The translations under genes were made by a program, and so were the position numbers. From Thermoplasmata archaeon (GTDB lineage Archaea; Thermoplasmatota; Thermoplasmata; Thermoplasmatales; Thermoplasmataceae), in the NCBI GenBank assembly GCA_021797555.1, contig JAJZZM010000005.1, positions 1 to 64,000 on the forward strand: DNA of 64,000 bases, read 5' to 3'. Shown one piece after another: positions 38,109-47,269 of the stretch. A model generated the notes under the pieces. It was not told where the DNA came from. It did no database searches and worked only from the letters and a program-made list of their open reading frames with translations. Position 1 is the stretch's first letter; the number at the start of each line of letters is the position of its first letter.

Positions 38109-38230
38109 AACTTATTCTTATCTCCGTGTATTCCATTCTTTCCATTTAAAAATAATTAAGTACTATGGGCTGTTATTATTTCTTCAGGTTTGCCATATAA
38201 TTCTGTTGCATGAATTAATGTATTAATATT
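38100..38230 (-). mobile_element. DDE integrase-type transposase fragment
   Basis: On the minus strand the frame reads NTLIHATELYGKPEEIITAH then ST, a stop, and LFLNGKNGIHGDKNKFQQ. This corresponds to the segment around the second catalytic Asp of rve-type transposases (usually GKPEEIITDHGTQF), with Asp replaced by Ala and a Gln codon changed to TAA. A relic of the same transposase type lies at 63905-64000. It truncates the MNT gene. Confidence 0.68.
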
Positions 38231-38318
38231 GCAAAGAGAAATTTTAAATTTATAGTAAAATAATAACATTATCTACTTACTTATACAAATATAAAAATAT
38301 ATATACATTTATTTAATA

Positions 38319-38328
38319 ATGTATACAT
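38319..38328. promoter_or_regulatory. 10-bp palindrome touching the RHH antitoxin start
   Basis: ATGTATACAT is a perfect palindrome ending at the base before the ATG at 38329. The half-site TATACAT occurs 20 bases upstream as well (38302-38308). It could be a binding site for the ribbon-helix-helix antitoxin; it also lies in AT-rich DNA where chance palindromes are common. Confidence 0.45.
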
Positions 38329-38577
38329 ATGAATACTGTCATAAGCGTGAGGGTAAATAATGAACTTTTAACCATTATAAATAAATTAATATCTCTTAAT
38401 ATTGCAAAAAATAAAACAGATGCAGTGAATTTTATATTAAACAATGGACTAAAAAACGCATTAACTACAATTGAGACCAGAGAAAATACAAAGAAATTAC
38501 TTGAAAAATATTTAAAAGAGGGGTTGCCAGATTTGCCTCCAGACCTATCTGATATATCCATTGAAGAGAGAGAATAA
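38329..38577 (+). CDS. Ribbon-helix-helix antitoxin
   Basis: An 82-residue protein. The N-terminal beta strand NTVISVRVNNELLTIINKLI followed by helix and the turn NKTDAVNFILNNGLK fit a ribbon-helix-helix DNA-binding domain. The C-terminal region is acidic with a Pro-rich turn (GLPDLPPDLSDISIEERE) and would contact the toxin. The stop overlaps the start of the PIN toxin by one base (TAATG). It has a leaderless-looking start after an AT-rich stretch. Confidence 0.82.
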   Translation: MNTVISVRVNNELLTIINKLISLNIAKNKTDAVNFILNNGLKNALTTIETRENTKKLLEKYLKEGLPDLPPDLSDISIEERE

Positions 38578-38990
38578 TGGAATATATAGATACAAATATT
38601 TTAATATCGTATATTGATAAAAATGATGCAAAACATAACATGGCTGAAGACTTGCTTAATAAATACACAAATAAGGTAATTTCAGAATTGAATATTATTG
38701 AGATGAGAATTGTGTTATCCAGAAGCAATATAAAAGAGGAGGAAATAGATGCATTAATAGATTATTTAATTATCAAAAATAATATACAAATTAAGTCTAT
38801 TGATATTAATAAATCAATAGTGAAAGGAAATGAAATGGTTAATAATCTGAAATTAAAAACACTTGATTTGCTTCATATAGCCAATGCCATTCTTTTGAAT
38901 GCGGATAAATTCATTACTTTTGATAAGAATTTTGTAAATAAGAAAAAACCCATAAAAAATTATAATTTAGAGGTAATTAATCCTTTATAA
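38577..38990 (+). CDS. vapC: VapC-type PIN-domain toxin
   Basis: A 137-residue PIN protein. Asp5 in MEYIDTNILISYI, the Glu of ELNIIEMRI near residue 42, the Asp of LKTLDLLHIANAIL near 97 and the Asp of KFITFDKNF near 119 are the expected active-site acids. It forms a toxin-antitoxin pair with the ribbon-helix-helix gene (stop/start overlap of one base). It closes the defence-rich region. Confidence 0.87.
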   Translation: MEYIDTNILISYIDKNDAKHNMAEDLLNKYTNKVISELNIIEMRIVLSRSNIKEEEIDALIDYLIIKNNIQIKSIDINKSIVKGNEMVNNLKLKTLDLLHIANAILLNADKFITFDKNFVNKKKPIKNYNLEVINPL

Positions 38991-39129
38991 AATAATTGTT
39001 TTGTTATAAATCTTAATTGTCGATTTTAGATATGAGGGCAAAGGAAGGTTTAAATAAATATGATGATGGCGGCATAAATTTAATGGGCGCATTAATATAC
39101 AGATATTACAACAGTGATGTTAGAGTTGG

Positions 39130-40594
39130 AATAAGGGCATTATATTTACAAATATGGCACTTCTTCTTGGTTATGTTTCAGAATATATTACCGGTTTAAT
39201 ATTTCACCATGTTAGCTATATAGTTAATTATACTTTAACAGCTGTGATTCTAGGTATTTCCGCCGATTATCTTCTATTTATAATATCAAGGTACCGTGAT
39301 GAATTAAGACAGGGCCACAGTAATGAACAGTCTCTCCAGATTGCAATAAAAAAATCCGGTAAATCAATAATCATAAGCGGACTTACAGTTGCTTTCAGCC
39401 TATTCACATTTTACTTTATTCCAGGATTCCACTCGTGGGGCACAACATTATTTTTTGCCGTTATATTTACGATTCTAATTGAGGTAATCCTTTTGCCAGC
39501 GTTTATTCACTCTTTGGCAAAAAATTATTCATGAAAATTGGAATGAGGCCAATAAATACTGAAACACGTGCAAAATCCAAATTTTATAGGATAGCTGATG
39601 TATCTGTAAAAAGGAAATTTATGGTCATAGTTATAGTATTACTCCTCGGCTCTCTTGGTGTATATTCATTCTTTGCCGTGCCGACAACATATAATTTCAA
39701 CACAGGATTGCCACAGGACCTGGAGACAGTGAAAGGATTAGATACCATAGATAATAGCTTCGGCGCCAGTGAACTTTATCCAGTATATGTTATAACTGAA
39801 ATAAATGATGTAAACAATGTAAATACTACACTTCATAAGGATGCTGAATATTTAATAGCATTAAATGGTGTTAAAGGTGTTTCAGGGCAGGATGCAAATG
39901 GGAAAAATGTAACAAACGTTAGTGACCTCAGCCAGTATTCTATTGAAAACAAATATGCCTATTACATAGTTTATATAAAATATTCACCTTACACCAATCA
40001 TGCAATAAACCTTGTTAAAAAGATTAGAGGTAATTCAGAATTTATCGTTGAAGGAATAACATCCACAGTGATAGATGAGAAAAAGCAGAACAATGCAATT
40101 TATGAGGAACTGGAATTATTAATAGCTACAGTAATAGCCGTTATAATAAGAATTCTTTCAGGTCATGGAAGTATCCATTAATATCTCTTACAGGAGTGTT
40201 ATTCAGTGTATCATGGACAACTGCATTGCTTTATTTCATTTCAAAATACATACTTCATGAAGCACCAATTTATCTAATTCCTATAATACTATTTATCATC
40301 CTATTCTCTCTGGGTAGCGATTATACAGTATTCATTATATCCAGGATAAGAGAGGAATCTGCCAGTAATGAAAGAGATACAGCAATAAAAAATGGAATTG
40401 CATCTTCCGGAAAGGTTGTGTCAGCTCTTGGAATTATACTTGCAGTATCCCTAGGTTCACTGAGTCTTATACCTGTTGCATTCCTGGAGCAACTTGGGAT
40501 AGCATTCATTGTTTCTCTGCTGTTATTTAGTAATTTTAGTAATAATATATTTACACCTGCCATGGCATATAAATCTAAAATGGGGGTAAAATGA
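39130..40594 (+). pseudogene. MMPL/RND-family transporter, truncated and frameshifted
   Basis: Three frames read in order as one transporter. The first (39130-39534) has the membrane segments with GISADYLLFIISRYRDEL, a typical MMPL motif. A missing A in a poly-A run at about 39522-39527 shifts to the second frame (39531-40181), which holds the outer domain after VKRKFMVIVIVLLL. A second shift near 40150 leads to the third frame, with GSDYTVFIISRIREE, the duplicate motif. The N-terminal outer domain of the first half is missing. MMPL proteins export lipids or hydrophobic compounds; this copy is dead. Bases 39017-39129 hold a short open frame of unclear origin. Confidence 0.85.
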
Positions 40595-40774
40595 AAATAT
40601 ATATGTTTGTTAAGTATATAAAGGAATAATAATAGGACAGAACACAATAGATATAATAGAAATAATTTTAAATGTTTAAAATATGGTTATAAAAATGAAG
40701 TGGATTATGTGACCTTATTGTATATAAAAAAACATAGTAGTCAATATATCAATTGTGGCAGGTATTATTTATGA

Positions 40775-41551
40775 TCAGTTGACCCCGTGTGCAAGCATCA
40801 TACCGAAGTAATGTTCAACATAATGATAATCAAGGGTAACCCGCATTCCAGAGTTTTTCAAAAATCCATTGAGAATTACCATATTCCAGTAGCTGTCGGG
40901 TTTTGCTTCAACTATCATACCCTGCTCCATGTTTTCCAGACCTTGCAACGAGCCATTCTCAAAATACCCTATAATCCTGTCTTCATAAAGCTTAGCATAT
41001 TCAGAAAATCCGTATGGTCCTGATTTACTGTGTGTATGTGCCTGATCGGCACTGAATATAACGCTTATTTTGATATCCATGCTATCAACAGTATTCCAGA
41101 TAGTTCTGCCCAGCCGCATGAGTTTTTCCGTATCCGATATCCTTGGCTGTGATATTATGCTGACTTTTTGTTTTCCAAAGAAGGTTAATGGAATTATGGT
41201 TCCGAAATCCTCAGGGAATACGGATAGAGGTCCGGAGGATGTGGCAAAATTCACTGTCACCATTTCCTTTCCAAATTCAGCGGCTATATTTCTAACAATT
41301 TCCTTGTCAGTTTTATGGTTACTTATAAGCTTGGATGTTTTAGTTGAATATTCACCGTGGAGATTTTCAGTGTTGATTATTGGAATTCCACTGGAAAGTG
41401 TCATTCCATGTGGAGTTAGAATTATTATGGAGTCGGAATTATCACCTTTAGTTACCTCTACTATTTTATTACGAAGTTCTTTACTTTCCTGATTGGGCAT
41501 ATCTATTATTTCATCACCGTGCGGAATCACATAAAGTCTTTCTAGTACCAT
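40775..41551 (-). CDS. Class III extradiol dioxygenase-type (LigB domain) protein
   Basis: A 258-residue protein with the LigB fold. The N-terminal VIPHGDEIIDMP gives the first metal-binding His, ILTPHGMTLSSG the second, and the later SADQAHTHSKSGPYGFSEYA and GMMLAHGVN are family motifs. LigB-type enzymes cleave aromatic diols using iron, but the same fold is found in the AMMECR1-associated and MEMO-type proteins. No aromatic pathway gene is nearby. The gene is monocistronic and ends 200 bases from the MMPL relic. The family is clear, the substrate is not. Confidence 0.8.
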   Translation of the reverse strand: MVLERLYVIPHGDEIIDMPNQESKELRNKIVEVTKGDNSDSIIILTPHGMTLSSGIPIINTENLHGEYSTKTSKLISNHKTDKEIVRNIAAEFGKEMVTVNFATSSGPLSVFPEDFGTIIPLTFFGKQKVSIISQPRISDTEKLMRLGRTIWNTVDSMDIKISVIFSADQAHTHSKSGPYGFSEYAKLYEDRIIGYFENGSLQGLENMEQGMIVEAKPDSYWNMVILNGFLKNSGMRVTLDYHYVEHYFGMMLAHGVN

Positions 41552-41680
41552 ATTTTTAAATGGCGAAATAATTAATAAACATAACCAAAATTTTTCCGTA
41601 TGCGAAACAAAATTAAAAAATTTAATATATTATTATTTATGGGAATCTTATAAATTCATTGTGGCATTTGTTTAATGATA

Positions 41681-42196
41681 TTAAGTAAATTCCCTGCAAT
41701 AAATCCTTTCATACAAAGGTCCTTCATAGGTAAGAACACTTTTAAATAGACACATTTCCCTTATTGATACTCTTCCATGTGTAGTGCTTAACCTTGATAT
41801 GTCGGGCAAGGTATTTCCATTCCTTACACGTGCAATAGTTATATGCGGTAAAAATTTTCTACCAATATTTTTATATTCAGGCAACAATCGCAAAACTGAA
41901 TCATGTAAATTAAGAAGGCATGGACTTTCGGCAACTATTACTATTACTCTAGGGTGAGAAATGTTAGGAAAAGCCATTATGCCCGAAACTCTGGCAGAAA
42001 TTTTATTACTTGAAATTTGTTTCAGTTGTCCAATTATATGATTAGCTTCGTTTACATTAATCTCACCAAGAAATAAATATGTAATATGAAAATTATTAAT
42101 TCCTGTTAACTTCAAATTTCGTATATTGGAAAGACTATTCACTGCGGATTCTATTTCGGGAGTTATATGCACAGGTGATGCTATAAACATTCTCAT
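41681..42196 (-). CDS. thpR: RNA 2',3'-cyclic phosphodiesterase ThpR (LigT-like)
   Basis: A 171-residue 2H phosphoesterase. The two H-x-T/S-x motifs are HITYLFLG near residue 43 and HITIARVR near 128, the catalytic pair. It opens 2',3'-cyclic phosphates on RNA ends to 2'-phosphates, and archaeal homologues also ligate tRNA halves in vitro. The length and spacing are normal. The gene starts 10 bases after the stop of a 48-residue small protein gene on the same strand, so they probably share a transcript. Confidence 0.9.
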   Translation of the reverse strand: MRMFIASPVHITPEIESAVNSLSNIRNLKLTGINNFHITYLFLGEINVNEANHIIGQLKQISSNKISARVSGIMAFPNISHPRVIVIVAESPCLLNLHDSVLRLLPEYKNIGRKFLPHITIARVRNGNTLPDISRLSTTHGRVSIREMCLFKSVLTYEGPLYERIYCREFT

Positions 42197-42206
42197 GATA
42201 TTATAG

Positions 42207-42353
42207 TTACTGATTCCCTTCAGTAAATTTCTTTATCTTATTCATAACCAATTTGGAATTAGCAACTCCAAAAGTAAAGTTGTACTTAGCCCATTTACTG
42301 TTAATTAATGTTAATACATTATGTCCTTTAAATTCAGTAACCTTTGATACCAT
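42207..42353 (-). CDS. Conserved small protein, 48 aa (paralogue at 14908)
   Basis: A short gene from the ATG at 42353 to TAA at 42207. The product starts MVSKVTEFKGHNVLTL and ends FTFGVANSKLVMNKIKKFTE-GNQ, matching the 51-residue protein at 14908-15063 over its whole length (EFKGH, F-x-FG-x-A-x-x-KL, I-KKF). Two conserved copies in different contexts support a real small-protein family. It is upstream of thpR with a 10-base gap and likely co-transcribed. Function is unknown. Confidence 0.72.
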   Translation of the reverse strand: MVSKVTEFKGHNVLTLINSKWAKYNFTFGVANSKLVMNKIKKFTEGNQ

Positions 42354-42541
42354 GAAAAGATAATAAAATTATAGAATAAAATTTTATTGATTATCTAATG
42401 TAAAATAATAATTTTTTCAAAACATATATTGGTTATGGATAGTATACCATATTAATTTTACTATTTCCTCTTTATTATATATAATTATTAGAGCTTACGC
42501 TAATCTTTCTATAAATTACGAATATTATCATTTATAATTGT

Positions 42542-42825
42542 TTAATTTATTATTTCTGGTTCCTTGAAATCCGTATTATTATTATTCTTAATTACAGAAT
42601 ATATGATGTTCAATAATTTATTGTCATTCAATCCCCTGCCCTTCTTATAATCATAATATCTTTTTGCAACAGGATTATATTTTATTGATGATATTGTTGA
42701 TACATACAGTGCATACCTTATTAATGGACTCCACCTTTTAGAAATATGTGATGATACATTGTAATTCCCTGATTGCCCTGTTACGGAGTCCATACCTTCA
42801 TATACCCTTAACTTTATTAAAGAAT
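42542..42825 (-). pseudogene. IS110-family transposase C-terminal fragment (second type)
   Basis: The minus frame reads GMDSVTGQSGNYNVSSHISK, then RWSPLIRYALYVSTISSIKY and NPVAKRYYDYKKGRG. This is the C-terminal domain of an IS110/IS1111 transposase, with the serine in QSGN and the motif GHISKRGSPLLRYALY expected there. It differs from the IS110 at 1622 and lacks the N-terminal DEDD domain. Bases 42826-43140 are AT-rich with nothing recognised. Confidence 0.78.
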
Positions 42826-43140
42826 CTTCAAAGCAGGCTTGCCTATTATCAGTGCATTAAGCACAATATAATCATCATTATTAAATATGAAAAGGGTGAA
42901 TACAGACTATCCACGGTGGATTAAAACACATTTAAATTTTATCATTCCCTCATCATGACCATAATGGAGATATGGTTAAAAACATTATACAAGCGATCAT
43001 TAAACAGAATTAAAAGGATATATATTAACCTTATATTATAATTATCATGCCAATTAAAAGGTGTATTTTAAAACCTTTATAGTATGTGTAATTTACTATA
43101 TTTTTATATGGTCCTTATATTTACCGGAATTTGGGTTTAT

Positions 43141-43340
43141 GAGAGTACCGGGTACGTGATAGTGTAGTGTCGCTTATACACGCGAGTATCACTATTGCGC
43201 CTATCCCCTCCTGTCCATTATGTCCGTGGCATCGGGTAAACCGTTTGGGAAGGTTCTCACAACAACAGGTGAATGTTCCAGGACTATAAAGGAGATTCTA
43301 ATTCTCAAAAATAACTACAAATCTGGGTTGTTCTCAGGAT
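43141..43340 (+). other. Locally GC-richer, structured non-coding segment
   Basis: This patch is clearly richer in G+C than its surroundings. GTACC-G-GGTAC (43145-43155) is followed by a nested stem: GTGATA (43156-43161) with TATCAC (43187-43192), enclosing GTGTA (43162-43166) with TACAC (43177-43181). Short frames run through the patch (for example 43219-43341), but none resembles a known protein. It may be a small RNA, an IS end or a relic. Confidence 0.4.
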
Positions 43341-43403
43341 AAATGCAAAAATATTGTATAGAAATACTTTTAATAAGATAAATTAATAAAAATTAATAAT
43401 TTT

Positions 43404-45590
43404 TCAATTTTTATGGCGGAGATCAAACCTGTCAAGATCCATTACCTTTGCCCAGGCTTTCGCGAAGTCCTCCAAAAATTTCTTTTTCCCATCATTGCTT
43501 GCGTATACCTCTGCCACGGCCCTGAGCTCAGAATGGGATCCGATTACAAGGTCTACCCTGCTGGCAATCCATTTTCTTTTACCGTTATTCCTTGATATGC
43601 CTTCAAATGCATTATTGCCATCATCAAGAGGCTTCCATTCAGTGGCCATGCTCAAAAGATTTACAAAGAAATCATTTGTAAGAACTCCTGGCCTGTCCGT
43701 AAAAACACCCATAGGTGATCTGTTGTAGTTTACATTCAATACCCTCATTCCACCTATAAGTGCAACCATTTCTGGAACCCTCAATGCAAGTAGCTGTGAC
43801 CTGTCTATGAGCGCTGCTTCCTGGCTTATTCCATAACCATTTTTTATATAGTTCCTGAAGCCGTCAGCGTAGGGTTCAAGGTCAGAGAACATTGTTGTGT
43901 CTGTATTTTCCTGTGATGTATCCATTCTACCGGGTGTGAATTTGACCCTCAATTTATATCCACCATTAAGTGCTGCCTGCTCAATCGCAGCATTGCCTGC
44001 AAGGACTATCATGTCTGCTAATGATACCTTTTTCCCATCTTTTCTGCCTTCATTGAACTTTTTCTGTATACTATTCAGGGTGGAGATCACCCTGTTGAGC
44101 TGTTCTGGCATGTTTACTTCCCAGCTTCTCTGTGGATTGAGGGCAATTCTGGCACCGTTTGCGCCACCCCTCTTATCGCTGTTCCTGTACGTCGAGGCAG
44201 ATGACCATGCCGTGTAAACCATCTCGCTTAATGAAAGCCCTGATGCAAGTGTTTCCTTCTTCAGATTTTCTATTTCAATTTCACCGATTAAGGGATGATT
44301 TAAAGAAGGTATCGGATCCTGCCAGATAAGATTCTCCTCAGGAACATACTTTCCCAGGTATCTGGACTTTGGGCCAAGGTCCCTGTGTGTCAGCTTGAAC
44401 CAAGCCCTGGAAAATGATTCCTCAAACTTATCAGGGTTTTCATAGAAATACCTTGCAATTTTTTCATATACTGGATCTTTTATCAGTGCCAGATCAGTTG
44501 TCATCATTCTGGGCCTGTGGTATTTTCCCTTTATATGTGCATCCGGATACTTTATTTTGCTATTTTTGGCAACCCACTGGTATGCACCTGCCGGGCTTTT
44601 TTCAAGTTCCCACTCATTTTCAAAGAGGGATTTCAGGAAACCATTGCTCCACTTTGTAGGAGTTTCAGTCCATGTGACTTCAGGGCCACCACCAACAGTG
44701 TCCGCACCTTTTCCAATTCCGTATGAGCTCTTCCATCCGAGCCCCTGGTTTTCCACAGGGGCTCCTTCCGGCGCAGGGCCCAGATATTCAGGAGATGCCG
44801 CTCCATGGGATTTTCCGAATGTGTGCCCTCCTGCTATCAGTGCAACCGTTTCCTCATCATCCATGGACATCCTCCCGAATGTTTCCCTTATATCCTTAGC
44901 GGCGGCAGCCGGGTCAGGAATTCCGTTTGGTCCTTCCGGATTTACATATATAAGCCCCATCTGGGAAGCTGCAAGAGGGTTTTCAAGATCCCTGTCTCCA
45001 TGGTATCTATTATCGCCCATCCATTTGTTCTCTGGTCCCCAGTATACTGAAAGGTCAGGTTCATAAACGTCAATTCTTCCGCCTGCGAAACCATATATCT
45101 TCAATCCCATGGATTCGAGGGCAACGGTTCCGGCCAGCATCATAAGGTCACCCCATGAAATGGACCTCCCGTATTTCTGCTTTATGGGCCAGAGCAGCCG
45201 CCTTGCCTTATCCAGATTTACATTATCCGGCCAGCTGTTAACCGGCGGGAATCTCTGCTGTGCAGCCCCTGCACCACCCCTGCCATCACTGACCCTGTAT
45301 GTTCCTGCAGCATGCCATGCCATTCTTACAAAAAACGGAGCGTAATTTCCAAAATCAGCTGGCCACCATTCCTGTGAATCAGTAAAAATGCCAATTATAT
45401 CTTTCTTTACATTGTCCAGGTCCAGCCTGCTGAATTCTTCTGTATAATCAAAATCCGGCCCGTATGGATTGGATTCAACTGAATTTTGCCTCAGTATTGA
45501 AAGGTCAAGTCTTCCCGGCCACCACTCTCTCAATGACATTCCTGTTCCTGCTGAATGAATCACAGGGCATTTATTATCATCATTTTCCAT
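43404..45590 (-). CDS. katG: Catalase-peroxidase KatG
   Basis: A 728-residue bifunctional haem enzyme of normal length with two peroxidase-like halves. The distal catalytic residues Arg89, Trp92 and His93 are in [12 protein letters not shown]; the crosslinked Tyr lies in [10 protein letters not shown] and the proximal haem His in [15 protein letters not shown]. The C-terminal half keeps the fold ([19 protein letters not shown]) but lacks haem ligands, as usual. It removes hydrogen peroxide as catalase or peroxidase. It is the last gene of a minus-strand cluster with a peroxiredoxin and a ferritin-like protein (49-base gap), a peroxide and iron defence unit suited to iron-rich acid. Its base composition is less AT-rich than its neighbours, which may hint at transfer. 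Confidence 0.96.
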   Translation of the reverse strand: MENDDNKCPVIHSAGTGMSLREWWPGRLDLSILRQNSVESNPYGPDFDYTEEFSRLDLDNVKKDIIGIFTDSQEWWPADFGNYAPFFVRMAWHAAGTYRVSDGRGGAGAAQQRFPPVNSWPDNVNLDKARRLLWPIKQKYGRSISWGDLMMLAGTVALESMGLKIYGFAGGRIDVYEPDLSVYWGPENKWMGDNRYHGDRDLENPLAASQMGLIYVNPEGPNGIPDPAAAAKDIRETFGRMSMDDEETVALIAGGHTFGKSHGAASPEYLGPAPEGAPVENQGLGWKSSYGIGKGADTVGGGPEVTWTETPTKWSNGFLKSLFENEWELEKSPAGAYQWVAKNSKIKYPDAHIKGKYHRPRMMTTDLALIKDPVYEKIARYFYENPDKFEESFSRAWFKLTHRDLGPKSRYLGKYVPEENLIWQDPIPSLNHPLIGEIEIENLKKETLASGLSLSEMVYTAWSSASTYRNSDKRGGANGARIALNPQRSWEVNMPEQLNRVISTLNSIQKKFNEGRKDGKKVSLADMIVLAGNAAIEQAALNGGYKLRVKFTPGRMDTSQENTDTTMFSDLEPYADGFRNYIKNGYGISQEAALIDRSQLLALRVPEMVALIGGMRVLNVNYNRSPMGVFTDRPGVLTNDFFVNLLSMATEWKPLDDGNNAFEGISRNNGKRKWIASRVDLVIGSHSELRAVAEVYASNDGKKKFLEDFAKAWAKVMDLDRFDLRHKN

Positions 45591-45639
45591 ATTTTCACAT
45601 CCTTAATTTTATTTAAAAGGTAAAAAAATTATTATTTGT

Positions 45640-45924
45640 TTAATCTCCAAGCTCTTTTAATTCCTTCTTGGAGAATAGTATTTCCTTTAATTCCCTGTCA
45701 AGCTCCGGGTCATTCCTTCTGAGGAATTCAAGCAGAAGGGAGAAATGCTCTTTTTCATCATCCCTGTTATGCCTTATTACATCCTTCAATGCAGCATCCT
45801 TTGTTGCATTAAATCTTTCATCATAGAACATTATTGCCTGCATTTCCTCTATCAGTGACTGCCTGGCCCTTGACATATCCTTTGTCTTTTCATCCAGACT
45901 ATTTTCTGTTTCATACATTGGCAT
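45640..45924 (-). CDS. EncFtn-type ferritin-like protein
   Basis: A 94-residue two-helix ferritin-like protein. Iron ligands fit the encapsulated ferritin pattern: Glu27 (RQSLIEEMQA), Glu57 and His60 (RHNRDDEKEHFSLLLEFLRR), the same 30- and 3-residue spacing as Glu32, Glu62 and His65 in the Rhodospirillum protein. Tyr34 and the NDPELDREL segment are also conserved. Such proteins form decamers that oxidise ferrous iron. The usual C-terminal encapsulin-targeting tail is absent (it ends KELKELGD), and no encapsulin gene is seen. It lies one base after the peroxiredoxin stop and before katG. Confidence 0.85.
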   Translation of the reverse strand: MPMYETENSLDEKTKDMSRARQSLIEEMQAIMFYDERFNATKDAALKDVIRHNRDDEKEHFSLLLEFLRRNDPELDRELKEILFSKKELKELGD

Positions 45925-45925
45925 T

Positions 45926-46621
45926 TTAATTCGCCCCCTTCATTCTGGAAACTTTCTTTGCCTCATCAACATCCTCTTTGGGTGCATCCCTGTAAGTCAA
46001 CCACCATGCATATCCCTTGTATTTTTTCATTCTTTCGGGTATATCTGCCATTGTTGCTGGTGGAGGATTTATGAAAGAATTTCCTATTATCTCATTGTCT
46101 GGCCAGTTTGCAGGGGTTGCTACCTTGAACTTATCCACCATCTGCAGTGCCTTTATCATCCTTAGTATTTCAGATACATTTCTCCCTATCTCCAGAGGAT
46201 AGTATAATATTGCCCTGACTGTTGATTTATCATCCACTATGAACACTGCCCTTACTGTAGATGTTGCAGATTCTGCATGTATCATGCCCAGCGACTTCGC
46301 CACATTTCCCATTGGGTCAGCTATGATCGGGAACTTTACATCTATTTTCAGGTTATCATGTATCCAGTTGATCCATTCCATATGTGATATCTTGGAATCA
46401 ACACTGAGGCCTATAAGTTCTGTATTCAGTTCCTGGAATTCATCGCTTCTCTGTGCAAATGAGAAGAACTCCGTGGTGCACACCGGTGTAAAATCTCCCG
46501 GGTGGCTGAACAGCATGAACCATTTTCCCTTATAATCGTCCGGCAATTTCTTTATTCCCTGTGTGGTTACAACTTCCATTTCTGGGAACTTTTCTCCTAT
46601 TAAAGGCATTTTGTTTTCCAT
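45926..46621 (-). CDS. Peroxiredoxin, Prx6-like
   Basis: A 231-residue peroxiredoxin of the long Prx6/archaeal type. The peroxidatic Cys48 lies in [14 protein letters not shown]. The [12 protein letters not shown] and ATPANWPDN segments in the C-terminal extension are typical. No second conserved Cys is visible in the C-terminal arm, so it is probably a 1-Cys enzyme. It reduces peroxides using a thiol donor not identified here. It is the first gene of the peroxide-defence operon; a TATA-like TACTTTTATA lies about 30 bases before its start, and an Lrp/AsnC regulator lies divergently upstream. Confidence 0.93.
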   Translation of the reverse strand: MENKMPLIGEKFPEMEVVTTQGIKKLPDDYKGKWFMLFSHPGDFTPVCTTEFFSFAQRSDEFQELNTELIGLSVDSKISHMEWINWIHDNLKIDVKFPIIADPMGNVAKSLGMIHAESATSTVRAVFIVDDKSTVRAILYYPLEIGRNVSEILRMIKALQMVDKFKVATPANWPDNEIIGNSFINPPPATMADIPERMKKYKGYAWWLTYRDAPKEDVDEAKKVSRMKGAN

Positions 46622-46770
46622 TGTTATCCATACTTAATTGGTTATAAGTATAAAAGTATTATGTATTTGTTTAATAAAATTATACATTAAATAATAAATT
46701 AATAAACATTTGATTATTATTAATAATTATATAAACATAAATTTTTATTCTTTAATATAATAAAGGTAAT
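46622..46770. promoter_or_regulatory. Divergent promoter, peroxiredoxin operon and Lrp regulator
   Basis: About 150 AT-rich bases between divergent starts. On the minus strand a TACTTTTATA-like box lies about 30 bases before the peroxiredoxin ATG; on the plus strand TTTAATATAATAAAGG lies about 20 bases before the regulator ATG. No strong palindrome stands out. Confidence 0.5.
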
Positions 46771-47193
46771 ATGGTCGATAGGCTTGACATGGAAATAGCC
46801 CGGTATCTGCTTGACAATTCAAAGCTGTCAATAAGGGATCTGGGGAAGCTCTGCGGCGTAAGCCCCGGAACTATACGTAACCGCTTACAGAAGATGGAAA
46901 ACGATAAGGAAATAATAGCTTATACCACAAGGTTCCAGGTTAAAAAATTGGGCATAGATGAGGCAATACTGGGCCTTGACATCATGCCGGAACAGTATAC
47001 AAAAACACTGGAAACGTTAAAGGATTTTATCTTTGTTAAGAGTTTATTTTCAACATCCGGAGATCATTCTGCCATAGCAATAATAGTGTCCGGGCTTTAC
47101 GGAATGGACCTGAACCAGTGTATACTGGAAATAGAGAATACATCCGGTGTAAGAAATGTTTACCCCTCAATTGTGAATAGCACCCTGAAATAA
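46771..47193 (+). CDS. Lrp/AsnC-family transcription regulator
   Basis: A 140-residue regulator. The N-terminal helix-turn-helix is DMEIARYLLDNSKLSIRDLG then KLCGVSPGTIRNRLQKMEND, and the C-terminal half is the RAM (AsnC effector) domain, slightly divergent. It would form octamers or dimers and bind promoters in response to an amino acid or other ligand. It is divergent from the peroxiredoxin/ferritin/katG cluster with a shared 149-base promoter region, so control of that cluster is a reasonable inference. No ligand can be named. Confidence 0.9.
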   Translation: MVDRLDMEIARYLLDNSKLSIRDLGKLCGVSPGTIRNRLQKMENDKEIIAYTTRFQVKKLGIDEAILGLDIMPEQYTKTLETLKDFIFVKSLFSTSGDHSAIAIIVSGLYGMDLNQCILEIENTSGVRNVYPSIVNSTLK

Positions 47194-47269
47194 ACTGCAA
47201 TTTTGGAATTGATAGGAAAATTTCTGAAAGATATCTGGAATAGCAAAGAGAAATAATTTATAATAAGGT

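Noticed and set aside
43140-43289. Open frame through the structured patch
   Set aside because: It begins after a stop without a good start, resembles no family and coincides with strong stem-loops, so I treat the patch as non-coding.
43897-45066. Several long plus-strand frames across katG
   Set aside because: They are antisense shadows of a less AT-rich gene and show no domain pattern.
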